64,000 bases of DNA from JAISGQ01 sp045536305. Lineage in GTDB: Bacteria > Bacillota > Clostridia > Oscillospirales > Acutalibacteraceae. The translations under genes were made by a program, and so were the position numbers. The stretch lies in contig JAZSNH010000093.1 of assembly GCA_045536305.1 (NCBI GenBank), positions 1-64,000 of the forward strand, given 5' to 3'. Numbering within the stretch: position 1 is the first letter of the stretch; the number at the start of each line of letters is the position of its first letter. The notes under the pieces are model-generated. The model made no database searches. It was given only the letters and a program-made list of their open reading frames with translations, and was not told where the DNA came from. Positions 52,652 through 61,594 of this stretch are shown here, in pieces.

Positions 52652-53734
52652 ATGGCAAGAGTTTATAATTTTTCTGCAGGTCCTTCCTGTCTGCCCGAGG
52701 CAGTACTTACCAAGGCAGCATCCGAGATGCTCGATTATGAGGGCAGCGGTCAGTCTGTTATGGAGATGTCCCACCGCTCCAAGACCTATCAGGCTATAAT
52801 CGACGGTGCCGAGGCTGCTCTTCGCAAGGTAATGAACATCCCCGACAACTACAAGGTTCTCTTCCTTCAGGGCGGTGCTTCCACCCAGTTCGCTATGATT
52901 CCTCTGAACCTTATGACCAAGAGCGGCAAGGCCGACTTCGTTATCACCGGTCAGTGGGCAAACAAGGCATATCAGGACGCTGCTCGCTACGGCGAAGCAA
53001 AGGTGATCGCTTCCAGCAAGCAAAAGACCTTCTCCTATATCCCGAAGCTCGATCCCGCTACCTTTACTCCCGATGCAGATTATTTCCACATCTGCCTCAA
53101 CAACACCATCTACGGTACAAAATATCATGAGCTTCCCGAGACCGGCAATGTACCCCTGGTTGCTGATATCTCCTCCTGCATCATCTCCGAGCCTCTTGAT
53201 GTTTCCAAGTTTGGCATGCTCTATGCAGGCGCTCAGAAGAACATGTCCTGTGCAGGTCTGACCGTTGTCATTATCCGCGAAGACCTTATAGGCGAGCCTC
53301 AGGAGTGCTGCCCCACCATGCTCAAGTACAGCACCCATTCCGAAAACGGCTCTATGTACAACACTCCTCCCTGCTACGCTATCTATATCGCAAAGCTTGT
53401 TCTCGAGTGGGTTCTCGAGCTCGGCGGCGTAGAGAAGATGAAGGAGATCAACGAGAACAAGGCAAAGATCCTCTACGATTATCTCGATTCCTCCGAAATG
53501 TTCAAGGGCACTGTTGTTCCCGAGGATCGCTCCCTCATGAACATCCCCTTCGTAACAGGCAACGAAGAGCTTGACGCTAAGTTTGTCAAGGAAGCTACCG
53601 CAGCAGGCTTTGTCAACCTCAAGGGTCACCGTTCCGTCGGCGGCATGAGAGCTTCCATCTACAACGCAATGCCCACCGAGGGTGTTGAGAAGCTCGTTGA
53701 GTTCATGAAGAAATTCGAGGCAGAGAACAAATAA
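52652..53734 (+). CDS. serC: Phosphoserine aminotransferase
   Basis: 360-residue class V PLP aminotransferase, the second step of serine synthesis (3-phosphohydroxypyruvate to phosphoserine). Family landmarks: VYNFSAGPSCLPEAVL at the start, SGQSVMEMSHRS, and the PLP lysine in YAGAQKNMSCAGLTVV (about residue 195). Strong GGAGG site. Followed 28 bases later by serA; strongly biased codons suggest high expression. Confidence 0.95.
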   Translation: MARVYNFSAGPSCLPEAVLTKAASEMLDYEGSGQSVMEMSHRSKTYQAIIDGAEAALRKVMNIPDNYKVLFLQGGASTQFAMIPLNLMTKSGKADFVITGQWANKAYQDAARYGEAKVIASSKQKTFSYIPKLDPATFTPDADYFHICLNNTIYGTKYHELPETGNVPLVADISSCIISEPLDVSKFGMLYAGAQKNMSCAGLTVVIIREDLIGEPQECCPTMLKYSTHSENGSMYNTPPCYAIYIAKLVLEWVLELGGVEKMKEINENKAKILYDYLDSSEMFKGTVVPEDRSLMNIPFVTGNEELDAKFVKEATAAGFVNLKGHRSVGGMRASIYNAMPTEGVEKLVEFMKKFEAENK

Positions 53735-53762
53735 TTACTTATCAAATTAGGAGCGTATTACA

Positions 53763-54929
53763 ATGTATAATATTCTTACATTAAATAAGATCGCCGCTGT
53801 TGGTCTCAACAGACTCGGCGAAGGCTATACAGCAGGTGACGCTGTTGAAAATCCCGATGCAGTTATCGTCCGCAGTGCAAGCATGCACGAAATGGAAATG
53901 CCCGAGAGCCTTCTTGCAATCGCTCGAGCAGGTGCAGGCGTCAACAACATTCCCGTTGCTGACTGCGCTGACAAGGGTATCGTTGTTTTCAACACTCCCG
54001 GTGCAAACGCAAACGCTGTAAAAGAGCTCGTTATCGCCGCTCTTTTCATGTGCTCTCGTAAGGTCATTCCCGCTATCGAGTGGGCTAAGACCCTCAAGGG
54101 TCAGGGCGCAGAGGTTCCGAAGCTTGTCGAAAAAGGCAAGGCTCAGTTTGCAGGTCCCGAGGTAAAGGGCAAGAAGCTCGGCGTTATCGGCCTTGGTGCT
54201 ATCGGCGCACTCGTTGCAAACACCGCTTACAACCTCGGCATGGATGTTTACGGCTACGATCCCTTTATGAGCCTTGACGCTGCATGGAGCCTCTCCCGTC
54301 ACATCAAGCACTCCGTAAATCTCAAGGAGATCTATGAGAACTGCGATTATATCTCCATTCATGTTCCTTACAACGCAGACACCAAGGGCTATCTCGGTGC
54401 TGAGGCTATCGCTCAGATGAAGGACGGCGTCCGCATTCTCAACTTTGCACGTGCTGAGCTCGTTGATGCTGATGTCATCAAGGAAGCTCTGGCAAGCGGC
54501 AAGGTCGGCGGCTATGTCGTAGACTTCCCCACCGATGAGGTTCTCGGCGTTGACGGTGTCGTTGCTATCCCCCACCTCGGCGCTTCTACTCCCGAGTCTG
54601 AGGACAACTGTGCTGTTATGGCTGCTGATGAAGTCAAGAAGTACCTCGAAGAGGGCTCCATCAAGAACGCTGTTATGTTCCCCGACCTCGACTGCGGTCC
54701 TGTAGAGAATTTCCGTCTCTGCGTTCTTCACAAGAACATCCCCAACACCCTCACAAGACTTGCTGCTGTATTCTCCGCACAGGGTCTCAACATCGAGAAT
54801 ATGCTCTCCAAGTCCAAGAAGGATTACGCATACACTGTTCTTGACTGCGACAGTGCTATCAGCGAGGCTTCCATCGAGGCTGTAAAAGGCATCGAGGGCG
54901 TTATCAGAGTCCGCGTTATCAAGAAGTAA
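53763..54929 (+). CDS. serA: D-3-phosphoglycerate dehydrogenase
   Basis: 388 residues; catalyses the first step of serine synthesis. NAD-binding GxGxxG in VIGLGAIGALVA, then the catalytic Arg (NFARAELVD) and His (IPHLGAST) of the 2-hydroxyacid dehydrogenase family. A C-terminal ACT domain (about 315-388) may give serine feedback; the longer ASB domain of type I enzymes is absent. In an operon with serC. Confidence 0.93.
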   Translation: MYNILTLNKIAAVGLNRLGEGYTAGDAVENPDAVIVRSASMHEMEMPESLLAIARAGAGVNNIPVADCADKGIVVFNTPGANANAVKELVIAALFMCSRKVIPAIEWAKTLKGQGAEVPKLVEKGKAQFAGPEVKGKKLGVIGLGAIGALVANTAYNLGMDVYGYDPFMSLDAAWSLSRHIKHSVNLKEIYENCDYISIHVPYNADTKGYLGAEAIAQMKDGVRILNFARAELVDADVIKEALASGKVGGYVVDFPTDEVLGVDGVVAIPHLGASTPESEDNCAVMAADEVKKYLEEGSIKNAVMFPDLDCGPVENFRLCVLHKNIPNTLTRLAAVFSAQGLNIENMLSKSKKDYAYTVLDCDSAISEASIEAVKGIEGVIRVRVIKK

Positions 54930-54951
54930 ATTTGCTTTGTAAATAAACATA

Positions 54952-54984
54952 GAAAACCTGCGGCAGTTCTTGCCGCAGGTTTTC
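54952..54984. terminator. serA terminator (bidirectional)
   Basis: 14-base perfect stem GAAAACCTGCGGCA-gttct-TGCCGCAGGTTTTC; it also lies at the 3' end of the converging lipoprotein gene. Confidence 0.9.
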
Positions 54985-55547
54985 TATTCTATAAACACCT
55001 TCTCTATAATATCGTCGAAATACTCCTCTGCCTTTATACCGCTGTCGGAGACTATACAGAATGTTATAATACAGGTATCTTTATCCTCTCTGTATACAAC
55101 ATGGTAATAAGAAGCAGTCATTTTTAATGCCACAAGCAATCCCGATGTCTCAATATCGTATGACAGACAACGACACTTGCCGTTTCCCCTGACCTTTATT
55201 TCACATTTAGTTTCCCCCGCAAAGGTGTCAAAGGGCAGTCCGTAGGTCTCTTCGTAAAGAGCATCGTGATAGTCTGCGGCGGCTTCAGCAAGGGAAACGG
55301 GATAACCTTCATCAAACTGCGCTGTATTCCTTGTTCTTTCTGCTCGTATTACCGCTGTTCCCTCTTCTTTTGCAAGCTCAATAAAAGCATCAGCGTAGGA
55401 AACGACCGAGTATTCATTTTCGGGATAAAAAAGGTGCAGAGAGCCGAGAGTGTACTTCGTCCATCCATCAGGTACCTTTGGAGCAGGGAATCTCGCTGTG
55501 CAGCCGCAGAGAACAAAAAGTGCCAGCACTGCCGCCAGTTTTTTCAT
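54984..55547 (-). CDS. Small lipoprotein of unknown function
   Basis: 187 residues with signal peptide and lipobox VLCGC (C16). The mature domain begins VPDGWTKYTLGSLHLFYPEN and reads as a compact beta-rich fold like PsbP/Mog1-type domains; that likeness is only an impression. GAGGGGGAAGG precedes the ATG. Single gene converging on serA. Confidence 0.72.
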   Translation of the reverse strand: MKKLAAVLALFVLCGCTARFPAPKVPDGWTKYTLGSLHLFYPENEYSVVSYADAFIELAKEEGTAVIRAERTRNTAQFDEGYPVSLAEAAADYHDALYEETYGLPFDTFAGETKCEIKVRGNGKCRCLSYDIETSGLLVALKMTASYYHVVYREDKDTCIITFCIVSDSGIKAEEYFDDIIEKVFIE

Positions 55548-55635
55548 GTCCCTTCCCCCTCTCTTATGCCTTTATAATACCATTGCCCGAACACTCTGTC
55601 AAATCTATAAAATTTTCCCATAACACTCACATTGT

Positions 55636-55728
55636 AAACGTTTTTTCACAAATTTGAAAAATGTTCATTTTTTAAACCTCATTAAATAATCTTAAAACGT
55701 TGATTTTTTAGTATGTAAATGTTATTAT
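55636..55728 (+). promoter_or_regulatory. Cellobiose phosphorylase promoter with two AAACGTT sites
   Basis: Promoter TTGATT (55700-55705), 17 bases, TATTAT (55723-55728). Two palindromic sites, AAACGTTT (55636-55643) and AAAACGTT (55694-55701), 58 bases apart; the second touches the -35. The central CG is typical of LacI/CcpA-family operators, so repression with looping is possible. Confidence 0.6.
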
Positions 55729-55784
55729 TATATCGAAATGCCGAGTAATGGCAAATAATATGATTGACAAGGAGCTATCAGCGT

Positions 55785-58184
55785 ATGAATTACGGTTACT
55801 TTGACGAACAGCGTAAAGAGTATGTCATCACCAATCCCGCAACTCCGGCACCGTGGGCAAACTATCTCGGCGACCCGAATTACGGCGCAATAATCTCCAA
55901 CAATGCAGGCGGCTACAGCTTTGTAAAGAGCGGCGCAAACGGGAGAATCCTCCGTTACCGCTTCAACGACTGCGACGGTCCCGGGAGGGATATCTATATC
56001 CGCGACTGTGCAGACGGCGATTTCTGGTCCGCATCCTGGCAGCCTGTCGGCAAGAGCCTCGACGAATACAAATCCGAGTGCCGTCACGGTACTGCTTACA
56101 CCACCATTTCCGCTGAATACAAGGGCATCGCTTCCGAGGCTCTTTACTATGTACCTCAGGGCAAGACCTATGAGGTCTGGAAGCTGAAGGTCACAAACAA
56201 CACCGATGAGACAAAGAAGCTCGGCATTTTCGGTTATGCTGAATTTACCACCGACAATAACTATGCTCAGGATCAGGTAAACCTTCAGTACACCCAGTTC
56301 ATTACCCGCACCTATTACAAAGACAACCGCATCGATATGACCATCAACGAGAGATGCAAGGAAGAATTCAACGGCAACAAGAGAGCTAACCGCTTCTTCG
56401 GTCTTGCAGGTGCCGATGTTGTCTCCTACTGCGGCGACAAGGAAAGCTTCCTCGGCCTTTACAACGGTTACGGCAAGCCCCAGGCTCTTCAGGACGGCAA
56501 GTGCAGCAATGTGCTCAATTACAACGCAAACCCCTGCGGCGCTCTCCACACCGAGCTTGAGCTTGCAGCTGGCGAGACAAAGGAGATCCTCTTCGCACTC
56601 GGTCAGAAGGAGCCCGATGAGGCTGCCTCTATACTCGCATCATACTCCGATGTCAAGGCAGCTACCGATGCTGAGCTTGCACAGCTTATTAACTACTGGC
56701 ACGGCAAGCTTTCCAACTTCCAGATCAACACCCCCGACGATAAGTTCAACGCTATGATAAACACCTGGAATGCATTCCAGTGCTTCATAACCTTCGTATG
56801 GAGCCGCGCAGCATCCTTTGCATACTGCGGCGAGCGCAACGGCTACGGCTTCCGTGATACCGTTCAGGATATTCAGGGTATCCTCCACCTCGATCCCGAG
56901 ATGGCAAAGAAGCAGATCCGTCTTATGCTCTCCGGTCAGGTACATAACGGCGCAGGTCTCCCCCTCGTAACCTTCAACCACAATCCCGGTCATGAGGTCA
57001 CTCCCGAGGAGCCCGATGAATACGCAAAGAGAATCGACCACACCCCCTATCGCGCAGACGATGCTCTCTGGCTGTTCCCCACTGTCAAGAAGTACATGGC
57101 AGAAAGCGGCGACATCGCATTCCTCGACGAGGTCATCCCCTTCGCAAACAAGGACGAGGCTACCGTTTACGAGCATCTTAAGAGAGCTATCAGCTTCTCT
57201 ATGAACCATCTTGCAGCTCACGGCATGCCCGCAGGCCTTTCCGCTGACTGGAACGACTGCCTGAGAATGGGCGCACAGGGTGAGTCCACCTTCGTTGCAT
57301 TCCAGCTTTACCTCGCTCTTAAGATCATGCGTACCTTCTGCGAGCACAAGAACGACGAGTTGTACATCAAGTACCTCGACGAGCAGGCAGAAATTCTTTA
57401 TAAGAACATTCAGGACAACTGCTGGGATGAGGACAGATTCATCCGCGGTATCCGCGACAACGGCGTAAAGGTCGGTGCAAAGGCTGATGTTGAGGCTAAC
57501 ATGTGGCTCAACCCCCAGAGCTGGTCTGTAATTTCCGGCGTTGCTACCAAGGAGCAGGCTGAGACCGCACTTGAAAGCACCTGGAGAGAGCTGAACACCG
57601 CTTACGGTGCTCGTCTCCTTTCTCCCTCCTATAAGGAGCACCCCTTTGACGGCTCTGTTATGATCCTCTTCAATGGCTCCACCAAGGAAAACGGCGCTAT
57701 CTTCTGCCAGTCTCAGGGCTGGATCATCCTTGCCGAAGCCCTCATGGGTCACGGCAACCGCGCATTTGAGTACTTCAAGGAAACAAGCCCTGCATATATG
57801 AATGACAAGGCTGAGATCAGAAGGATCGAGCCCTACGCACACGGTCAGTTCACCGAGTCCGTTGAGTCTCCCTTTGAGGGCAGAACTCACGTTCATTGGC
57901 TCACCGGCACCGCTTCCACTGTTATGGTAGGCTGCGTTGAGGGTATCCTCGGTATGAGACCCGATCTTAACGGTCTTGTTATCAACCCCTCCATCCCCTC
58001 TGATTGGAAGGAATTTACAATGGAGAAGAACTTCCGCGGCAAGAAGCTCCACATCAAGGTCGAAAATCCCAACGGCTCTGAGGGCGGCACCAAGGAAGTA
58101 TGGCTCAACGGCGAGAAGCTCGAGGGCATTTATATCCCCGAGACTCTCATGAGCGAGGAAAACGACATCAGAGTAATTCTCTGA
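55785..58184 (+). CDS. cbpA: GH94 cellobiose phosphorylase
   Basis: 799 residues, no signal peptide: cytosolic enzyme that splits cellobiose with phosphate into glucose 1-phosphate and glucose, saving ATP. GH94 layout: N-terminal beta-sandwich, linker, (alpha/alpha)6 barrel with the catalytic Asp in GLSADWNDC (about residues 485-493), and a C-terminal jelly roll. Length fits cellobiose rather than cellodextrin phosphorylase (about 980). ATG 55785 is used because AAGGAG lies ten bases upstream; the TTG at 55764 overlaps that site. Highly biased codons indicate strong expression. Confidence 0.93.
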   Translation: MNYGYFDEQRKEYVITNPATPAPWANYLGDPNYGAIISNNAGGYSFVKSGANGRILRYRFNDCDGPGRDIYIRDCADGDFWSASWQPVGKSLDEYKSECRHGTAYTTISAEYKGIASEALYYVPQGKTYEVWKLKVTNNTDETKKLGIFGYAEFTTDNNYAQDQVNLQYTQFITRTYYKDNRIDMTINERCKEEFNGNKRANRFFGLAGADVVSYCGDKESFLGLYNGYGKPQALQDGKCSNVLNYNANPCGALHTELELAAGETKEILFALGQKEPDEAASILASYSDVKAATDAELAQLINYWHGKLSNFQINTPDDKFNAMINTWNAFQCFITFVWSRAASFAYCGERNGYGFRDTVQDIQGILHLDPEMAKKQIRLMLSGQVHNGAGLPLVTFNHNPGHEVTPEEPDEYAKRIDHTPYRADDALWLFPTVKKYMAESGDIAFLDEVIPFANKDEATVYEHLKRAISFSMNHLAAHGMPAGLSADWNDCLRMGAQGESTFVAFQLYLALKIMRTFCEHKNDELYIKYLDEQAEILYKNIQDNCWDEDRFIRGIRDNGVKVGAKADVEANMWLNPQSWSVISGVATKEQAETALESTWRELNTAYGARLLSPSYKEHPFDGSVMILFNGSTKENGAIFCQSQGWIILAEALMGHGNRAFEYFKETSPAYMNDKAEIRRIEPYAHGQFTESVESPFEGRTHVHWLTGTASTVMVGCVEGILGMRPDLNGLVINPSIPSDWKEFTMEKNFRGKKLHIKVENPNGSEGGTKEVWLNGEKLEGIYIPETLMSEENDIRVIL

Positions 58185-58203
58185 TAGGCTTTGTTTATAC
58201 AGC

Positions 58204-58240
58204 GGCCTCCACGGATAAGTCCGTGGAGGCCTTCTTTTAT
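58204..58240 (+). terminator. Terminator after cellobiose phosphorylase
   Basis: 12-base perfect stem GGCCTCCACGGA-taag-TCCGTGGAGGCC followed by TTCTTTTAT. Confidence 0.88.
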
Positions 58241-58267
58241 CTGCTTTTCTCTCATATTTCTTCCTTT

Positions 58268-58299
58268 ACATTGACACAAAGATGTCAATGTGGTATTAT
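58268..58299 (+). promoter_or_regulatory. Consensus promoter with embedded dyad before the DUF5058 operon
   Basis: TTGACA (58271-58276), 17 bases, TATTAT (58294-58299). The perfect inverted repeat ACATTGACA-caaaga-TGTCAATGT (58268-58291) spans the -35 and most of the spacer, so it is well placed for a repressor. No regulator gene lies beside it. Confidence 0.72.
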
Positions 58300-58380
58300 T
58301 TAAGTTATAAAATGCACAGATTCGGTTTTTTGATATCCTTTACTTTTCACCGATATGTGCCGAAAGCAAAGGAGGATACT

Positions 58381-59145
58381 ATGTCTATCTTAGAACAGCT
58401 CAACAGTATTCCGATGTACGCGATATGCGGCGGTATCGTCGCCATTGTCGCGGTGATATGTATTATATTTATGATAAGAGCATATCGCGCAGGCAAGGCC
58501 ATCGGCATGGACACCTCAAAAATGAAAAAGGTCATTATCTCAAGCGCGACCTTTACCATGCTCCCGGCTGTGGGAATCCTGCTTGGCGTTATCGCCCTTT
58601 CCGGAAGCCTCGGTACGCCGTGGCCGTGGCTGAGACTTTCCGTTATAGGCGCTCTGCATTACGAAACTCAGGTCGCAGATGCCGCCGCAAGACAGGTCGG
58701 CATGTCCGAGCTTTCAGGCTCCGAAATGACCGCTTCCGCTTTTACCACCATCGCACTGCTCATGAGCATCTGTATTATGTGGGGCATGGTGCTTTCACTC
58801 ATTTTCAATAAAGGCTACCTCAAAAAGCTCGGCTCGGGCGGCGAGAAAAAGTCCGGCGGCAAGAGCGGCGCAGGCTTTGGCGACAGCGCAATGACAGCTA
58901 TGTTTATCGGTATGGTCAGTGCCTATATCGGCAGCTATATCGGCGGCTTTGTTTCGGGCAGCGGTACCTTCTCCTTCGCAGGCAACTGGATGCCCCTTGT
59001 TGTTGTGGGCGTTTCAGGCCTTGCAATGGCGTTCTTTATGTGGCTTGGCGGCAAGAAGGGCTTCGCATGGGTCGAAAGCTTCTCCATTGCAGGCAGCATG
59101 CTGCTCGGCATGGGCGCCGCTGTAGTCGTCAGCCTCTTTATATGA
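58381..59145 (+). CDS. DUF5058-family polytopic membrane protein
   Basis: 254 residues with about six to seven membrane segments. DUF5058-type features: an N-terminal segment, then RAYRAGKAIGMDTSKMKKVI, then PAVGILLGVIALSGSLGTPWPWLRLSVIGAL and EMTASAFTT. A glycine/lysine-rich loop (GSGGEKKSGGKSGAG) separates the two halves. Function unknown; the gate-like look suggests a transporter half. AGGAGG site before ATG. First gene of a three-gene operon with a second membrane protein and an M20 peptidase. Confidence 0.82.
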   Translation: MSILEQLNSIPMYAICGGIVAIVAVICIIFMIRAYRAGKAIGMDTSKMKKVIISSATFTMLPAVGILLGVIALSGSLGTPWPWLRLSVIGALHYETQVADAAARQVGMSELSGSEMTASAFTTIALLMSICIMWGMVLSLIFNKGYLKKLGSGGEKKSGGKSGAGFGDSAMTAMFIGMVSAYIGSYIGGFVSGSGTFSFAGNWMPLVVVGVSGLAMAFFMWLGGKKGFAWVESFSIAGSMLLGMGAAVVVSLFI

Positions 59146-59168
59146 TCTCGAAGAAAGGAGAAATCACC

Positions 59169-59909
59169 ATGAACGAACAGGAAAGAATCGCTTATTTTGA
59201 AGGATATAATTCCAAAACTCACGCTATAGGCAGAATATTTACCGCTATCGTCCTTGTGCTTCTTCTGGGAGCTCCCTTTATCATGGGTTACTTCCTCGGC
59301 GCAATGCCCAATATTGGCGCTGTCGGAAAGGCATTCCTTTCCGTAGGTCTTGTATGGACCGTCAGCTCTGTTGCGGAATTTCTTATTTACACCCCAATGC
59401 TCGGTGCAGGCGGCGGATATCTTGCCTTTATCACAGGCAACCTCATCAATATGAAAATACCCTGCGCTATCAACGCCCGCGACACTGTCGGTGCAAAATC
59501 GGGCACTCCCGAGAATGAGATAATCTCCACCCTTTCCATCGCCACCTCCTCTCTTGTGACCATCGTGGTCATAGCTATCGGCGTGGTGCTTCTCATCCCT
59601 CTCCAGCCCATACTTCAGAGCCCCGTGCTCCAGCCTGCCTTCGATGTGGTCGTTCCCGCACTCTTCGGCGCAATGGCTTACAAGTACTTCCGCAATAATC
59701 TTAAGATTGCGATCATACCTCTTGTAATAATGAGCATACTGTTTATCCTCGTTCCCTCTCTCACAAATTCCACCAGCTTCATGATAATTCCCAGCGGTAT
59801 CATTGCTATCGCTCTTTCCTTCATCTTCTTCAAGGCTCAAAGCAAGAAGCTTGCTTCTGCGTCTGCTGACGACAGCGAGGAGGGCGAGAAGGGAGCCGAG
59901 GCAGAATGA
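59169..59909 (+). CDS. Partner polytopic membrane protein of DUF5058
   Basis: 246 residues with about six membrane segments, including GAPFIMGYFLGAMPNIGAVG, PMLGAGGGYLAFITGNLINM and a SNT/TNSTSFMIIPSGIIAIALS block. The loop NINMKIPCAINARD lies between segments. No family name is clear to me; its consistent position after DUF5058 suggests a heteromeric transporter. ATG 59169 has AAAGGAG upstream. Acidic C-terminal tail. Overlaps the M20 gene by four bases. Confidence 0.72.
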   Translation: MNEQERIAYFEGYNSKTHAIGRIFTAIVLVLLLGAPFIMGYFLGAMPNIGAVGKAFLSVGLVWTVSSVAEFLIYTPMLGAGGGYLAFITGNLINMKIPCAINARDTVGAKSGTPENEIISTLSIATSSLVTIVVIAIGVVLLIPLQPILQSPVLQPAFDVVVPALFGAMAYKYFRNNLKIAIIPLVIMSILFILVPSLTNSTSFMIIPSGIIAIALSFIFFKAQSKKLASASADDSEEGEKGAEAE

Positions 59910-61366
59910 TGTTCTATGTAAAGGTCGCTCTGGCGGTTGTTCTCGGCATAATCGCACTGCTCGTACTGCTTCTGCTTGTCGCTGTGGTTCGCACGATATT
60001 CATGGGCAGAAAGAAATCCTCCTACACGCCCGACCCCGATGCAGAGCGCGTGGAGGAATATTCGGGCAAGCTGTCCGAAATGATAAAGTGCGAAACCGTA
60101 TCCCACAAGGGACAGACCGATATTTCCGATTATCTGCTGTTCCACGATAAGCTGCAAGAGCTTTTCCCCCTTGTTCACGAAAAGCTTGAAAAAACTGTTA
60201 TCGACGGCAATCTGCTCTACTTTTGGAAAGGCAAAAGCTCAGAAAACCCCATTATTCTCATGAGTCATCAGGACGTTGTCCCTGCCGAGGGCGAATGGCT
60301 TCACGAGCCCTTTTCAGGCGATATTGCGGACGGCAAGGTGTGGGGACGCGGCGCAGGAGATACAAAATGCTCTGTTATGGCTTTCTTTCAGGCTGTGGAA
60401 GAGCTTCTCGGGGAAGATTATATCCCTCAGTGTGACGTTTATCTTGCCTCCTCATGCACAGAGGAATGGGGCGGTGAAGGCGCGCCGAAGCTTGTTTCCC
60501 ATCTTCGCAGCCGCGGCGTAAAACCCTTCCTTGTCTGCGATGAGGGCGGCGGAATAATCACCGAGCCCGTAGGCGGCATCAAGGGCAACTACGCCATGGT
60601 CGGCGTCTTTGAAAAGGGCAAGGCCAATATCAGATTTACCGCCCGAAGCAGCGGAGGCCACGCAAGCACACCTCCGAGAAACACTCCGATCGTCAGACTC
60701 GCCGCATTTATCAACGAGATAGAAAACGGCAAGCATTTCAAGCGCAAATTCCTCCCCGAGGTCAGCGCAATGTTTGGCAAGCTGTCACGCTACGCTCCGT
60801 TCGGCCTTCGCCTTGTGATGGGAAATCTCTGGTATTTTAAGCCTCTTATGAAGGCTGTCATGCCCATGATCTCCTCTCAGGCAGGCGCTATGCTCCGCAC
60901 TACTGTGGCTTTCACCATGCAGTCGGGCTCCGATGCGGAAAATGTGCTTCCCCAGGAGGCCACTCTTTGTGCAAATGTCCGCTTTATCCCTCATCAGGGC
61001 GAAAAGAAAAGCATGAAGATCATAAGCAGGCTGGCCAAGAAATACGATCTCGAAATGGAAATACTCGACTGCAACGACTATTCCGAGCCTGCCGATATCA
61101 ACGGAAAGGCATTTCGTCAGGTCGAGGAGACTATTGCCAAGACCTTCCCCGGTCTTGCAAGCAGTCCTTATGTTGTCCTTGGCGGCACAGACGCTCATTT
61201 CTATCAGGATATCTGCGACAACTGCATTCGTTTTGCTCCGGTTATCTACGGCCCCGAGCAGATGAAGGGCATGCACGGCATCAACGAGAATATCGAATGC
61301 AATTGCCTGCCCGGTGCTGTTGACTTTTATAAAAATCTTATTATTAAGCAGGAAGAAAACGCCTGA
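59906..61366 (+). CDS. Membrane-anchored M20-family metallopeptidase
   Basis: 486 residues: one N-terminal membrane segment (about 6-30), then an M20 catalytic domain interrupted by the lid/dimerisation domain. Zinc ligands and catalytic residues: H121 and D123 (MSHQDVV), D152 (GAGDTK), E186/E187 (CTEEWGG), D212 (VCDEGG) and a C-terminal His in GGTDAHFYQD. Most similar to the PM20D1/carboxypeptidase S group that acts on dipeptides or N-acyl amino acids. Coupled (ATGA) to the membrane-protein gene before it. Confidence 0.87.
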   Translation: MMFYVKVALAVVLGIIALLVLLLLVAVVRTIFMGRKKSSYTPDPDAERVEEYSGKLSEMIKCETVSHKGQTDISDYLLFHDKLQELFPLVHEKLEKTVIDGNLLYFWKGKSSENPIILMSHQDVVPAEGEWLHEPFSGDIADGKVWGRGAGDTKCSVMAFFQAVEELLGEDYIPQCDVYLASSCTEEWGGEGAPKLVSHLRSRGVKPFLVCDEGGGIITEPVGGIKGNYAMVGVFEKGKANIRFTARSSGGHASTPPRNTPIVRLAAFINEIENGKHFKRKFLPEVSAMFGKLSRYAPFGLRLVMGNLWYFKPLMKAVMPMISSQAGAMLRTTVAFTMQSGSDAENVLPQEATLCANVRFIPHQGEKKSMKIISRLAKKYDLEMEILDCNDYSEPADINGKAFRQVEETIAKTFPGLASSPYVVLGGTDAHFYQDICDNCIRFAPVIYGPEQMKGMHGINENIECNCLPGAVDFYKNLIIKQEENA

Positions 61367-61379
61367 GAATACATTTTTT

Positions 61380-61414
61380 ACCGCCCGACAAAAGTCGGGC
61401 GGTCTTTCTTTTTT
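61380..61414 (+). terminator. Terminator of the DUF5058/M20 operon
   Basis: ACCGCCCGAC-aaaa-GTCGGGCGGT followed by CTTTCTTTTTT. Confidence 0.88.
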
Positions 61415-61531
61415 CGAAAAGTCTGACTTCGAATAAAACACTGCCGATAAGCATCTCGGTGTATTTTGAGAGGAAATTGTTAAATATTTATTATAGCTTT
61501 TTAAATTAACCTTTACCTATGGCTTTTTTTC

Positions 61532-61560
61532 TTGCCGAAAAAGTTTGCTTGTGGTAAAAT
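61532..61560 (+). promoter_or_regulatory. Promoter before the DUF1624 gene
   Basis: TTGCCG, 17 bases, extended -10 TGGTAAAAT. The block TGTGGTAAAATAAAA also occurs before the DUF2804 gene (35204-35218). Confidence 0.5.
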
Positions 61561-61594
61561 AAAAAGACTGAAATAACGTAAAGGAGCGGGTGTA

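Noticed and set aside
53781..54950. 389-residue antisense frame opposite serA
   Set aside because: Arises from codon bias of serA; no start signal and no recognisable protein.
56640..58052. 470-residue open frame on the minus strand inside the cellobiose phosphorylase gene
   Set aside because: Shadow of a highly biased coding gene; the frame has no ribosome site and the plus strand encodes a clear GH94 enzyme.
58935..59957. 340-residue minus-strand frame across the DUF5058 operon
   Set aside because: Overlaps two coupled plus-strand genes and lacks a start signal.
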